NCBI GenBank assembly: GCA_023449275.1
Contig: JAEXJM010000069.1
Location: forward strand, 1-20,494
Source of the DNA: Pseudomonadota bacterium
GTDB taxonomy: Bacteria; Pseudomonadota; Gammaproteobacteria; Burkholderiales; Burkholderiaceae_D
Length of the DNA stretch: 20,494 nucleotides
Reading direction: 5' to 3'
The notes below the pieces were generated by a model. That model was not told the DNA's origin. It saw only the letters and a list, made by a program, of their open reading frames with translations, and made no database searches. The position numbers and the translations under genes were made by a program. Numbering within the stretch: position 1 is the first letter of the stretch; each line of letters begins with the position of its first letter. This document shows positions 7,664 to 15,996 of this stretch, piece after piece.

Positions 7664-8320
7664 ATGGATAATATTTTGGAAACGGTTATTGTCTGGGCGG
7701 TTCCCCTTTTGTTTGCCATCACGCTGCATGAAGCGTCCCATGCCTTTATCGCCAAATATCTGGGCGATTCGACGGCTTTCGTGCAGGGAAGAATGACCCT
7801 GAATCCCATCAAACATATCGACCCATTGGGAACGGTCATCATTCCGGTTGCCTTGCTGATGCTGGGCAGCCCGTTTATTTTCGGTTACGCCAAGCCTGTT
7901 CCCGTCAATTTCGGGCAATTGAGGCATCCACGCCGTGATTCAGCACTGGTCGCACTGGCCGGCCCCGTGTCCAATCTTGTCATGGCACTTTTGTGGGCTA
8001 TCTTCAAAATTATCCTTTTGGTGGCACATGTCCAGAGCGGTCTGGTTCTCCAGATGGCGGAAATCGGGGTGCTGGTCAATCTGGTTCTCTTCGCGTTCAA
8101 TCTTTTCCCATTGCCTCCTTTGGACGGAGGACGCATAATGGCAAGTCTGTTGCCGACGGATCTGGCATACAAGTTCGCACAGATTGAACGGTATGGCTTT
8201 TTCATCGTCCTCGGACTGGTTTATCTGGGACTGACGACCTACTGGATGCGTCCGGTCATGGCTTTGGGCCGCTGGATCGTCAATCTGTTTTTATATCCTT
8301 TGATTTATTTTTTAACATAG
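7664..8320 (+). CDS. M50-family intramembrane metalloprotease (site-2 protease-like)
   Basis: A 218-residue polytopic membrane protein. The zinc motif HEASH (H22, E23, H26) lies in the first membrane segment, and the third ligand is in NLFPLPPLDGGR (D154). Hydrophobic segments lie at about 8-28, 55-75, 98-122, 133-152 and 175-195. There is no PDZ domain, so it belongs to the short YwhC/Rip-like branch rather than RseP. The substrate is unknown. The start is supported by GGGGA eight bases before the ATG. trpS begins nine bases after its stop, so the two are very likely co-transcribed, an arrangement common in Burkholderiales. Confidence 0.92.
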   Translation: MDNILETVIVWAVPLLFAITLHEASHAFIAKYLGDSTAFVQGRMTLNPIKHIDPLGTVIIPVALLMLGSPFIFGYAKPVPVNFGQLRHPRRDSALVALAGPVSNLVMALLWAIFKIILLVAHVQSGLVLQMAEIGVLVNLVLFAFNLFPLPPLDGGRIMASLLPTDLAYKFAQIERYGFFIVLGLVYLGLTTYWMRPVMALGRWIVNLFLYPLIYFLT

Positions 8321-8329
8321 TCATTCATT

Positions 8330-9538
8330 ATGTATCCTGATCGAGTTGTTTCCGGCATGCGCCCGACCGGTGCGCTGCATCTTGGCCATTATCATGGTGC
8401 CATCAAAAACTGGGTTCGCATTCAATCTGAAGTGGAAAGTCTTTTTTTCGTTGCAGACTGGCATGCCCTGACGACACATTACGATGAAGTGGAATCGATC
8501 GAGAAGAATGCATGGGAAATGGTGATCGACTGGCTGGCTGCCGGTATCGATCCTGAAAAAGCCACGATTTTCATCCAGTCGAAAGTACTGGAGCATGCCG
8601 AGCTGACTTTGCTCATGAGCATGTCCACGCCGCTTTCATGGCTGGAACGGGTGCCGACTTACAAGGATCAGATCCAGAAGCTGGCGCACAAGGATCTGAC
8701 GACTTACGGTTTTCTCGGTTATCCATTGATGATGGCGGCGGATGTGCTCGTTTATCGTGCCAATAAAGTCCCGGTCGGTGAAGACCAGTTGCCGCATATG
8801 GAAATCATGCGTGAGTTGGCACGCCGTTTCAATTACATGTACGGCCGCGAAAAGGGCTTTGATGAAAAAGCGCAGGAAAGCGCGAAGAAACTGGGTAACA
8901 AAAACGCGAAACTTTTCCTTGAATTGAGAAACGAATATCAGGAAAAGGGCAATACGGAAGCGCTGGAAAAAGCCCAGTCCATGCTGGATCAGGCTGGCAG
9001 CATTTCCAATGCTGACAGGGAATTGCTCTATGGTTACCTGCTCGGCAGCCGCAAGCAGATTCTGGCCGAACCGCAAGCCTTGCTGACGGAAGCTTCACGC
9101 TTGCCGGGACTGGACGGTGCCAAAATGTCGAAGAGCTACGGTAACACGATTGCCCTGCGTGACGATAAGGAAACAATTACCAGAAAAATCAGGACAATGC
9201 AGACCGATCCTGCCCGTGTCAGACGTACCGATCCCGGCAATCCGGACAAATGCCCTGTCTGGCTGTTCCATGAGGTGTATTCAGACGGCGAAACGAAGGA
9301 ATGGGTGCAAAAAGGGTGTCGTTCCGCAGGAATCGGATGCATCCAGTGCAAGCAGCCCATTATCGATGCCGTTGTCGCCGAACTGGAACCGATGCAGGAA
9401 AGGGCACAGCAATATGTCGCCAAACCGGCACTGGTGCGTGAAATTGTGGAACACGGGTGTGCAAAAGCACGCAAACTGGCGGGTGAAACGATGCGTGATG
9501 TCCGTGAGGCGATGGGGTTGGGGTATTCTGAAAAATAA
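8330..9538 (+). CDS. trpS: Tryptophan--tRNA ligase
   Basis: Class I aminoacyl-tRNA synthetase that charges tRNA-Trp. The HIGH-type motif is TGALHLGHYHGA (HLGH at 17-20) and the KMSKS loop is DGAKMSKSYGN (265-269). Residues typical of TrpS are GYPLMMAADVL and VPVGEDQ. At 402 residues it is about 70 longer than E. coli TrpS (334). The extra length lies between the catalytic core and the KMSKS loop, in a charged helical insert at about 172-245, which I recall as common to betaproteobacterial TrpS. The gene starts nine bases after the M50 protease gene. No strong terminator follows it before the carA promoter. Confidence 0.97.
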   Translation: MYPDRVVSGMRPTGALHLGHYHGAIKNWVRIQSEVESLFFVADWHALTTHYDEVESIEKNAWEMVIDWLAAGIDPEKATIFIQSKVLEHAELTLLMSMSTPLSWLERVPTYKDQIQKLAHKDLTTYGFLGYPLMMAADVLVYRANKVPVGEDQLPHMEIMRELARRFNYMYGREKGFDEKAQESAKKLGNKNAKLFLELRNEYQEKGNTEALEKAQSMLDQAGSISNADRELLYGYLLGSRKQILAEPQALLTEASRLPGLDGAKMSKSYGNTIALRDDKETITRKIRTMQTDPARVRRTDPGNPDKCPVWLFHEVYSDGETKEWVQKGCRSAGIGCIQCKQPIIDAVVAELEPMQERAQQYVAKPALVREIVEHGCAKARKLAGETMRDVREAMGLGYSEK

Positions 9539-9551
9539 CGCAATCGGGTGT

Positions 9552-9580
9552 TTGCTGGCGGTTTTATTCTCGGATATAAT
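9552..9580 (+). promoter_or_regulatory. Candidate carA promoter
   Basis: A perfect TATAAT (9575-9580) lies 17 bp after TTGCTG (9552-9557), which keeps the TTG of the -35 consensus. Transcription would start near 9587, giving a leader of about 150 nt before the carA start codon. Confidence 0.55.
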
Positions 9581-9709
9581 TGGCAGGCTTAACGAATTCA
9601 ATCATTACCGTAGCGCCTGCATCGTTTGACTCCGAATACAATTTGAATGTGTAACCGAGCAGTTCAAGGACTGTTTGGTAGATTGATGCGGCCCAGTGAC
9701 GCAGTGCTG

Positions 9710-9741
9710 TTGCGGTAACACTAAAAGGAGTTACCTTGCAA
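9710..9741 (+). promoter_or_regulatory. Hairpin spanning the carA ribosome binding site and start codon
   Basis: TTGCGGTAAC (9710-9719) pairs with GTTACC (9730-9735) and GCAA (9738-9741), leaving TT (9736-9737) bulged. The 10-base loop holds most of the Shine-Dalgarno AAAAGGAG (9723-9730). The TTG start (9736-9738) lies in the bulge and stem. Folding would therefore affect translation of carA. Confidence 0.45.
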
Positions 9742-10884
9742 TTCCCTTTCGGTCAACAAGTTCCAGCCGTTTTGGCGCTTGCAGACGGCACTGTTTTTCA
9801 CGGCTATTCCATTGGCGCATCAAGTGAAACTGCCGGCGAAGTTGTTTTCAACACTTCCATGTCGGGTTATCAGGAAATACTGACTGATCCGAGCTACAGC
9901 GGTCAAATCGTCACACTGACTTATCCCCATATCGGCAATACAGGCGTCAATCCTGAAGATGTCGAGTCCAAAAAAATCCAGGCGGCCGGTTTCATCGTCA
10001 AGGATGTCCAGCCGGTCATTTCCAATTTCCGGGCAACCAAATCCTTGCCGGACTATCTGAAAGACGAAAATATCGTCGCCATTGCCGGTATCGATACACG
10101 GAAACTGACCCGTATCCTGCGGGAAAAGGGTAGCCAGAGCGGTGCCATCGTCGTCGGTGGCGATGAACAGAAGGCGATTGCGCTGGCAAAGGCCTGTTCC
10201 GGCCTTTCAGGGCAGGATTTGGCCAAGGAAGTGACAACGGACAAGCCTTATGAATGGACTGAAGCCGGTTGGGAGCTTGGTACGGGTTACAAACGGCTGG
10301 GCGATTCCAAATACCATGTGGTTGCTTTCGACTTCGGCGTCAAGCGCAATATCCTGCGTATGCTGACGGATCGTGGTTGTAAAGTGACTGTCCTGCCAGC
10401 CCAGTCAACGACGGCAGATGTCATGAAACTGTCACCGGACGGTGTTTTCCTGTCGAATGGTCCTGGCGATCCACAGCCTTGTACTTATGCCATTGAAGCC
10501 ACTCGTGACCTGATCGAAAAGGGCATTCCGACTTTCGGAATCTGTCTGGGCCATCAGATCATGGCGCTGGCTTCCGGTGCGAAAACGCAGAAGATGAAAT
10601 TCGGCCATCATGGCGCGAACCATCCTGTCCAGGATATCGAAACCGGCAAGGTGCTGATCACATCGCAGAATCATGGTTTTGCAGTCGATGCATCGACCTT
10701 GCCATCCAATTGCAAGGTGACGCATAAATCCCTGTTTGACGGTTCCCTTCAGGGGTTCGCCAGAACGGATAAACCGGCTTTCTGTTTCCAGGGCCATCCG
10801 GAAGCTTCTCCAGGGCCGGGTGACGTCGATTACCTGTTCGACCGGTTCATCGGGCTGATGGAAAAGGCGAAGAAAAACAAATAA
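9736..10884 (+). CDS. carA: Carbamoyl-phosphate synthase small subunit (glutamine amidotransferase)
   Basis: Releases ammonia from glutamine and passes it to CarB for carbamoyl phosphate, the precursor of arginine and pyrimidines. At 382 residues it has exactly the E. coli length. The class I amidotransferase triad is C270 (FGICLGHQ), H354 and E356 (FQGHPEASPGP). The oxyanion motif SNGPGDP is at 240-246. The start is a TTG at 9736, chosen because AAAAGGAG ends five bases upstream and the protein begins with the family's PAVLALADGTVF within 20 residues. carB follows after 104 bp containing a hairpin but no evident terminator. In some Burkholderiales another gene lies between carA and carB; here none does. 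Confidence 0.98.
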   Translation: MQFPFGQQVPAVLALADGTVFHGYSIGASSETAGEVVFNTSMSGYQEILTDPSYSGQIVTLTYPHIGNTGVNPEDVESKKIQAAGFIVKDVQPVISNFRATKSLPDYLKDENIVAIAGIDTRKLTRILREKGSQSGAIVVGGDEQKAIALAKACSGLSGQDLAKEVTTDKPYEWTEAGWELGTGYKRLGDSKYHVVAFDFGVKRNILRMLTDRGCKVTVLPAQSTTADVMKLSPDGVFLSNGPGDPQPCTYAIEATRDLIEKGIPTFGICLGHQIMALASGAKTQKMKFGHHGANHPVQDIETGKVLITSQNHGFAVDASTLPSNCKVTHKSLFDGSLQGFARTDKPAFCFQGHPEASPGPGDVDYLFDRFIGLMEKAKKNK

Positions 10885-10891
10885 TCACCTG

Positions 10892-10914
10892 CCGGATGGG
10901 CGATGCCCTTCCGG
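10892..10914 (+). repeat. Intercistronic hairpin between carA and carB
   Basis: CCGGATGGGC (10892-10901) and GCCCTTCCGG (10905-10914) pair over ten positions with one mismatch around a GAT loop, eight bases after the carA stop. No T-run follows, so I take it as an mRNA-stabilising or processing hairpin rather than a terminator. Confidence 0.5.
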
Positions 10915-10988
10915 TGAAGCAGTAAAAAGAGCAGAGCAATTCCTCTCTGTATTCAGCGGAGTGACAACAGAAACAACTTGCGGAAAAT

Positions 10989-13900
10989 ATGCCAAAACGT
11001 ACAGACATCAAGAGCATTCTCATCATTGGCGCCGGCCCTATTATCATTGGACAGGCTTGTGAATTCGACTATTCCGGCGCCCAGGCTTGCAAGGCTTTGA
11101 GAGAAGAAGGTTACAAGGTTATCCTGGTCAACAGCAATCCGGCGACGATCATGACTGATCCTGAAACGGCGGATGTGACCTTTATCGAGCCGATTACCTG
11201 GAAAGTCGTTGAGCGGATTATCGAACAGGAACGGCCGGATGCCATTCTGCCGACTATGGGGGGACAGACGGCATTGAACTGCGCGCTTGACCTTTATCGC
11301 AACGGTGTTCTGGAAAAATACAATGTCGAACTGATCGGTGCTTCTCCGGAAGCGATCGACAAGGCTGAAGATCGCGCGAAATTCAAGGCGGCGATGACGA
11401 AAATCGGCCTTTCCTCGGCCCGTTCGGGAATCGCACATTCGCTGGAAGAAGCATGGGAAGTCCAGAAACAGCTCGGTTTCCCCGTCATCATCAGACCATC
11501 GTTCACTCTGGGCGGTACCGGTGGCGGTATTGCCTATAACGAAGAGGAATTCGATTCGATTTGTCGTCGTGGGCTTGAAGCATCTCCTACCAACGAACTC
11601 CTGATCGAGGAATCGCTGATCGGCTGGAAAGAATTCGAGATGGAAGTGGTTCGTGATCGCGCGGACAACTGCATTATTGTCTGTTCGATTGAAAACCTTG
11701 ACCCGATGGGTGTTCATACCGGGGACTCGATCACGGTCGCACCATCGCAGACGCTGACGGACAAGGAATACCAGATCATGCGCAATGCCTCGATTGCCAT
11801 TCTGCGTGAAATCGGTGTCGATACCGGTGGTTCCAATGTCCAGTTCGCGATCAATCCGAAAGACGGGCGCATGATCGTCATCGAAATGAATCCACGTGTA
11901 TCGCGTTCTTCCGCTCTGGCTTCCAAGGCAACCGGTTTCCCGATCGCCAAGGTGGCTGCCAAGCTGGCTGTCGGTTTTACGCTGGATGAGTTGCGCAATG
12001 ACATTACCGGTGGCGCAACACCTGCTTCGTTCGAACCGACCATCGATTATGTCGTCACGAAGGTGCCACGGTTCACGTTCGAAAAATTCCCGTCTGCCGA
12101 TTCCCATCTGACAACCCAGATGAAATCAGTCGGTGAAGTCATGGCAATCGGTCGCACTTTCCAGGAATCCTTCCAGAAAGCCTTGCGTGGCCTTGAAGTC
12201 GGTGTTGAAGGCATGAATGAAAAAACCCGCGACCATGAAGTGATCAAGGAAGAGCTCGGTGAACCCGGACCGGAAAGAATCTGGTATGTCGGCGATGCTT
12301 TCGCGCAGGGTTTCACAATGGAAGAAGTGCATAACCTGACACGTATCGACCCGTGGTTCCTGTCGCAGATCAAGGAAATCGTCGATATCGAACTCTGGCT
12401 CGACCATCAGAAAGTCGAGGATTTGGACAAGGACACCCTGTTCAAGCTGAAACAGAAAGGTTTTTCCGACAAGCGTCTGGCATGGCTCCTTAAAACAACT
12501 GACAAGGTCATCCGCGCAAAACGTCATGAATTCGGCATCCGTCCGGTTTACAAACGTGTTGATACCTGCGCGGCGGAATTTGCCACAAACACGGCTTACA
12601 TGTATTCCACTTACGATGAGGAATGTGAAGCCGAACCGACCAACAAGAAAAAAATCATGGTTCTGGGTGGCGGCCCGAACCGTATCGGTCAGGGTATCGA
12701 ATTCGATTACTGCTGTGTTCATGCTGCCATGGCAATGCGTGAAGACGGTTACGAAACGATCATGGTCAACTGCAACCCTGAAACCGTTTCGACCGATTAC
12801 GACATTTCCGACCGTCTGTATTTCGAACCGCTGACACTGGAAGACGTGCTCGAAATCGTCGATAAGGAAAAACCATATGGTGTGATCGTCCAGTACGGTG
12901 GACAGACACCTCTGAAGCTGGCGCTGGATCTGGAAGCCAATGGGGTGCCGATCGTGGGCACTTCCCCTGACATGATTGACGCTGCGGAAGACCGTGAGCG
13001 TTTCCAGAAACTGTTGAAGGATCTGGATTTGCGCCAGCCGCCTAACAGAACGGCACGTACCGAGGAAGAAGCCTTGAAACTGGCTGAAGAAATCGGTTAT
13101 CCGATCGTTGTTCGTCCATCCTACGTTCTGGGTGGCCGTGCAATGGAAATCGTTCACGATCAGGCCAGCCTGGAACGCTACATGCGCGAAGCGGTCAAGG
13201 TATCGAATGATTCCCCTGTTCTGCTCGACCGGTTCCTGAATGATGCGATTGAAGTGGATGTCGATTGTCTTTCCGACGGCAAGCGTACGTTTATCGGTGG
13301 TGTGATGGAACATATCGAACAGGCAGGCGTCCATTCCGGTGACTCGGCCTGTTCGCTGCCTCCGTACTCGCTGGCAAAAGAAACGATCGAGGAACTGAAA
13401 CGTCAAACCGCTCTGATGGCCAGGGGCCTGAATGTCGTCGGCCTGATGAATGTCCAGTTCGCCATCCAGCATCAGGAAGTCGATGGCAAACTGAAGGATG
13501 TCGTTTACGTGCTGGAAGTCAATCCTCGCGCCTCGAGAACGGTTCCATTCGTCTCGAAAGCGACCGGCAAGCCTCTGGCCAAGATCGCGGCCCGCTGTAT
13601 GGTAGGACAGTCGCTGGAAGAACAGGGTATTGAAAAAGAAGTTGTTCCCCCATATTTCAGTGTCAAGGAAGCGGTTTTCCCATTCGTGAAATTCCCGGGT
13701 GTGGATACCATCCTGGGCCCGGAAATGAAATCTACCGGTGAAGTCATGGGGGTCGGCAAATCTTTCGGCGAAGCTTTCGTCAAGTCACAGATGGCCGCTG
13801 GTGTCAACCTGCCGCGTACCGGCAAGGTATTCCTGTCAGTCAAGGACAGCGACAAGCCGAGAGCGGTCAAGGTTGCCAGGGCACTTGTCCAGATGGGCTT

Positions 13901-14219
13901 TACCATCATGGCGACCAGAGGTACGGCTGAAACGATGCGTGCGGCGGGGATAGAAGTGGAGACCGTCAACAAGGTCGCCGAAGGACGTCCGCATATCGGA
14001 GACGTGATCAAGAATCATGAAATCGTCATGGTCATCAATACGGTTGAAGAAAAGCGTAATGCCATCTTCGATTCCCGGACGATCCGGACATCGGCGCTGG
14101 CTGCCCGTATCAATACGATTACGACCATCGCCGGTGCAGAGGCCGCGGTTCAGGGTATTGCATGCATGGATCAGATCAACGTTTATAGCTTGCAAAGCCT
14201 GCATCAGTCTTTGCAATAA
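10989..14219 (+). CDS. carB: Carbamoyl-phosphate synthase large subunit
   Basis: Makes carbamoyl phosphate from bicarbonate, ammonia and two ATP in complex with CarA. At 1076 residues it is close to E. coli CarB (1073). The two homologous ATP-grasp halves are visible: GAGPIIIGQACEFDYSG and EMNPRVSRSSALASKATG in the first, GGGPNRIGQGIEFDYCC and EVNPRASRTVPFVSKATG in the second. An oligomerisation domain lies between (about 405-550). The last 135 or so residues, from FLSVKDSDKPRAVKVA on, form the MGS-like domain that in E. coli binds UMP and ornithine. The start MPKRTDIKSILIIGAG is the usual family start. A strong hairpin terminator lies between it and greA. Confidence 0.99.
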   Translation: MPKRTDIKSILIIGAGPIIIGQACEFDYSGAQACKALREEGYKVILVNSNPATIMTDPETADVTFIEPITWKVVERIIEQERPDAILPTMGGQTALNCALDLYRNGVLEKYNVELIGASPEAIDKAEDRAKFKAAMTKIGLSSARSGIAHSLEEAWEVQKQLGFPVIIRPSFTLGGTGGGIAYNEEEFDSICRRGLEASPTNELLIEESLIGWKEFEMEVVRDRADNCIIVCSIENLDPMGVHTGDSITVAPSQTLTDKEYQIMRNASIAILREIGVDTGGSNVQFAINPKDGRMIVIEMNPRVSRSSALASKATGFPIAKVAAKLAVGFTLDELRNDITGGATPASFEPTIDYVVTKVPRFTFEKFPSADSHLTTQMKSVGEVMAIGRTFQESFQKALRGLEVGVEGMNEKTRDHEVIKEELGEPGPERIWYVGDAFAQGFTMEEVHNLTRIDPWFLSQIKEIVDIELWLDHQKVEDLDKDTLFKLKQKGFSDKRLAWLLKTTDKVIRAKRHEFGIRPVYKRVDTCAAEFATNTAYMYSTYDEECEAEPTNKKKIMVLGGGPNRIGQGIEFDYCCVHAAMAMREDGYETIMVNCNPETVSTDYDISDRLYFEPLTLEDVLEIVDKEKPYGVIVQYGGQTPLKLALDLEANGVPIVGTSPDMIDAAEDRERFQKLLKDLDLRQPPNRTARTEEEALKLAEEIGYPIVVRPSYVLGGRAMEIVHDQASLERYMREAVKVSNDSPVLLDRFLNDAIEVDVDCLSDGKRTFIGGVMEHIEQAGVHSGDSACSLPPYSLAKETIEELKRQTALMARGLNVVGLMNVQFAIQHQEVDGKLKDVVYVLEVNPRASRTVPFVSKATGKPLAKIAARCMVGQSLEEQGIEKEVVPPYFSVKEAVFPFVKFPGVDTILGPEMKSTGEVMGVGKSFGEAFVKSQMAAGVNLPRTGKVFLSVKDSDKPRAVKVARALVQMGFTIMATRGTAETMRAAGIEVETVNKVAEGRPHIGDVIKNHEIVMVINTVEEKRNAIFDSRTIRTSALAARINTITTIAGAEAAVQGIACMDQINVYSLQSLHQSLQ

Positions 14220-14246
14220 CCTGATAGTACAATTTGATATTTTTTC

Positions 14247-14295
14247 GCGAGGCTTTATGACATGTTACATGTCTTGAAAGCCTCGCCCGTTTTTT
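14247..14295 (+). terminator. Intrinsic terminator between carB and greA
   Basis: GCGAGGCTTT (14247-14256) and AAAGCCTCGC (14277-14286) form a perfect 10-bp outer stem. Inside it GACATG (14259-14264) pairs with CATGTC (14268-14273) around a TTA loop. CCG and six T (14290-14295) follow. The greA ATG is only 12 nt past the T-run, so the element also acts as a leader hairpin for greA. Confidence 0.9.
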
Positions 14296-14307
14296 GAGAG
14301 AAGAAAA

Positions 14308-14784
14308 ATGAGTTCCATTCCTGTTACTGTTCGTGGCGCACAGATGATGCGCGATGAGTTACAACGGTTGAAAACCAAGGATCGTTATGAAGTGATCGCG
14401 GCCATTGCAGAAGCCCGCTCACATGGTGATTTGTCTGAAAATGCAGAATACGATGCGGCCAAGGAGCGTCAGGCGTTTATCGAAGGCCGTATTGCGGAAC
14501 TGGAAAGCAAGCTGTCTTCCGCACAGATCATCGATCCGACCACACTGAATACAAATGGCCGTATCGTGTTCGCCGCAACGGTTTCGCTGGAAGATCTGGA
14601 AACAGGTGACAGGGTAACCTACCAGATCGTCGGCAATGATGAGGCCGACCTGAAAGAAATGAAGATCTCGATCACTTCGCCTATGGCAAGAGCATTGATC
14701 GGACGGGAAGAAGGCGATGTCGTCGAGGTCAACGCTCCGGCTGGCGTTCGTGAATACGAAATTCTGGAAGTGATGTTTATCTGA
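14308..14784 (+). CDS. greA: Transcript cleavage factor GreA
   Basis: Rescues backtracked RNA polymerase by stimulating cleavage of the nascent RNA 3' end. The 158-residue protein has the standard layout. An N-terminal coiled coil (1-75) carries the acidic tip DLSENAEYDA with D41 and E44, which enter the secondary channel to hold the catalytic magnesium. A C-terminal FKBP-like globular domain (80-158) includes ITSPMARALIGREEGD. A purine-rich GAGAGAAG precedes the ATG. The carB-proximal terminator sits directly upstream, so greA depends on readthrough or on a promoter before that hairpin. It converges with yhbY, with six bases between the stop codons. Confidence 0.98.
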   Translation: MSSIPVTVRGAQMMRDELQRLKTKDRYEVIAAIAEARSHGDLSENAEYDAAKERQAFIEGRIAELESKLSSAQIIDPTTLNTNGRIVFAATVSLEDLETGDRVTYQIVGNDEADLKEMKISITSPMARALIGREEGDVVEVNAPAGVREYEILEVMFI

Positions 14785-14790
14785 TGGTTC

Positions 14791-15261
14791 TTATTTGGCG
14801 AGCGCTTTTTTCTTGGCGCTCGTCTGGCGGATCTTGCTTCGTTTGACCAGACCTCCGGGGGTAATCCGCTCATTGCCTTTCAAAACGACTTTTTTGACCC
14901 GGTTCCTGATGGCTCCTGAACCGGGTTTGAAGGTTACGGCGGTTCTGAGTCCCTTGCCGCTTTTGTCCGATCCTGTTTTGTTTTCCGTTTCTTTTTTGGG
15001 CCGGTAAATGACGAGCAGTTTGCCGATATGCTGGATGGGGGTTGCACCCATCTGATCGCAAATGGCCTGAAACATGTCAAGACGGGCTTCACGGTCGTCG
15101 CCGAAAACCCGGATCTTGATCAGTTCATGCGCGTTCAGGCTGACATCGATTTCCTTCAGAACGGCGTCGGAAAGGCCTGCATCACCGATCATGACGACCG
15201 GATCGAGATTATGAGCCAGCGATCTTAACCGGCTTCGTTGTTCAGAATTGAGTTTCAACAT
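14791..15261 (-). CDS. yhbY: YhbY-type CRM-domain RNA-binding protein with long basic tail
   Basis: The N-terminal 90 or so residues form a CRS1-YhbY (CRM) domain, with LRSLAHNLDPVVMIGDAGLS, HELIKIRV and GKLLVIYRP. Such proteins associate with the precursor 50S ribosomal subunit. E. coli YhbY is about 97 residues; here a further 65-residue tail follows, rich in Lys/Arg and probably disordered, ending in RQTSAKKKALAK. Extended tails are, as I recall, common in Burkholderiales. AAAGGA lies five bases before the ATG. It diverges from rlmE with only 32 bp between the start codons, so both promoters must overlap the coding ends. A 7-bp inverted repeat (14799-14805 with 14816-14822) lies in its 3' end but lacks a T-run after it. 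Confidence 0.93.
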   Translation of the reverse strand: MLKLNSEQRSRLRSLAHNLDPVVMIGDAGLSDAVLKEIDVSLNAHELIKIRVFGDDREARLDMFQAICDQMGATPIQHIGKLLVIYRPKKETENKTGSDKSGKGLRTAVTFKPGSGAIRNRVKKVVLKGNERITPGGLVKRSKIRQTSAKKKALAK

Positions 15262-15293
15262 AATGTTCCTTTGAAAAACTGTATTTTACGCGA

Positions 15294-15941
15294 ATGTCAA
15301 AGAATAAATTCAATAAAAGTTGGATGAAGAACCATTTGGACGATCCTTTCGTCAAACGGGCTCAAAAAGAAGGTTACCGTGCACGGGCGGCTTACAAGCT
15401 GATCGAAATCGACGAGGATGCGCGTCTGATCAAACCGGGGCAGGTCATTGTCGATCTGGGGAGTACGCCGGGAAGCTGGTCACAGTATGTTGCACGGAAG
15501 TTGGGCAGCAAGGGGCCGAATCAACTGAACGGCACCGTCATCGGCCTCGATCTCCTGCCGATGGAACCGGTGGAAGGCGTTCATTTTTTTCAGGGTGATT
15601 TCCGCGAGGAATCGGTTTTGCGTGAACTGGAAAATCTGTTGCAGGGCAAGCAGGTGGATCTTGTATTATCCGATATGGCCCCCAACTTGTCCGGTATAGC
15701 ATCCGCCGATGCGGCAAGGGTGGAATATCTGATGGATCTGGCACTGGAATTTGCGCAGGCTCATCTGAAACCGTCCGGTACGCTGCTGGTCAAATGTTTC
15801 AATGGAAGTACATATAACGATATTCTGAAAAAGTTTCGTGAAACTTTCGTGACGGTAACGCCGAAGAAACCGAAGGCCAGCCGGGATTATTCTTCGGAAA
15901 TATTTTTGCTGGGACGTCAATTGCGCCATCCTTCCGACTAG
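15294..15941 (+). CDS. rlmE: 23S rRNA (uridine-2'-O-)-methyltransferase
   Basis: Methylates the 2'-OH of U2552 (E. coli numbering) in the 23S A-loop, a late step of 50S assembly. The 215-residue FtsJ/RrmJ protein keeps the K-D-K-E tetrad: K35 (RAAYKL), D127 (VLSDMAPNLSG), K167 (LLVKCF) and E202 (SSEIFLLG). The SAM-binding loop reads DLGSTPGSWSQ instead of the E. coli DLGAAPGGWSQ, a conservative change outside the tetrad. There is no obvious Shine-Dalgarno before the ATG. Its neighbours fit ribosome assembly and quality control: yhbY diverges from it and ftsH follows, as in many proteobacteria. Confidence 0.97.
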   Translation: MSKNKFNKSWMKNHLDDPFVKRAQKEGYRARAAYKLIEIDEDARLIKPGQVIVDLGSTPGSWSQYVARKLGSKGPNQLNGTVIGLDLLPMEPVEGVHFFQGDFREESVLRELENLLQGKQVDLVLSDMAPNLSGIASADAARVEYLMDLALEFAQAHLKPSGTLLVKCFNGSTYNDILKKFRETFVTVTPKKPKASRDYSSEIFLLGRQLRHPSD

Positions 15942-15996
15942 AATGGTGCCTTTTTGAAACGCTTTGTAAAATTGGGTGTAACAGGGATTTTCATGG

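Noticed and set aside
10953..13472. Two long antisense open frames (384 and 448 codons) opposite carB
   Set aside because: They overlie a complete, highly conserved carB, show no recognisable domains, and arise from codon bias that removes stops on the opposite strand.
14799..14822. Inverted repeat CGAGCGC/GCGCTCG at the greA-yhbY junction as a terminator
   Set aside because: No T-run follows on either strand, and it lies in the lysine/alanine-rich coding end of yhbY.
15262..15293. Divergent promoters in the 32 bp between yhbY and rlmE
   Set aside because: A TTGACA and a TAAAAT occur on the minus strand, but only six bases apart, and no pair with proper spacing was found for either gene.
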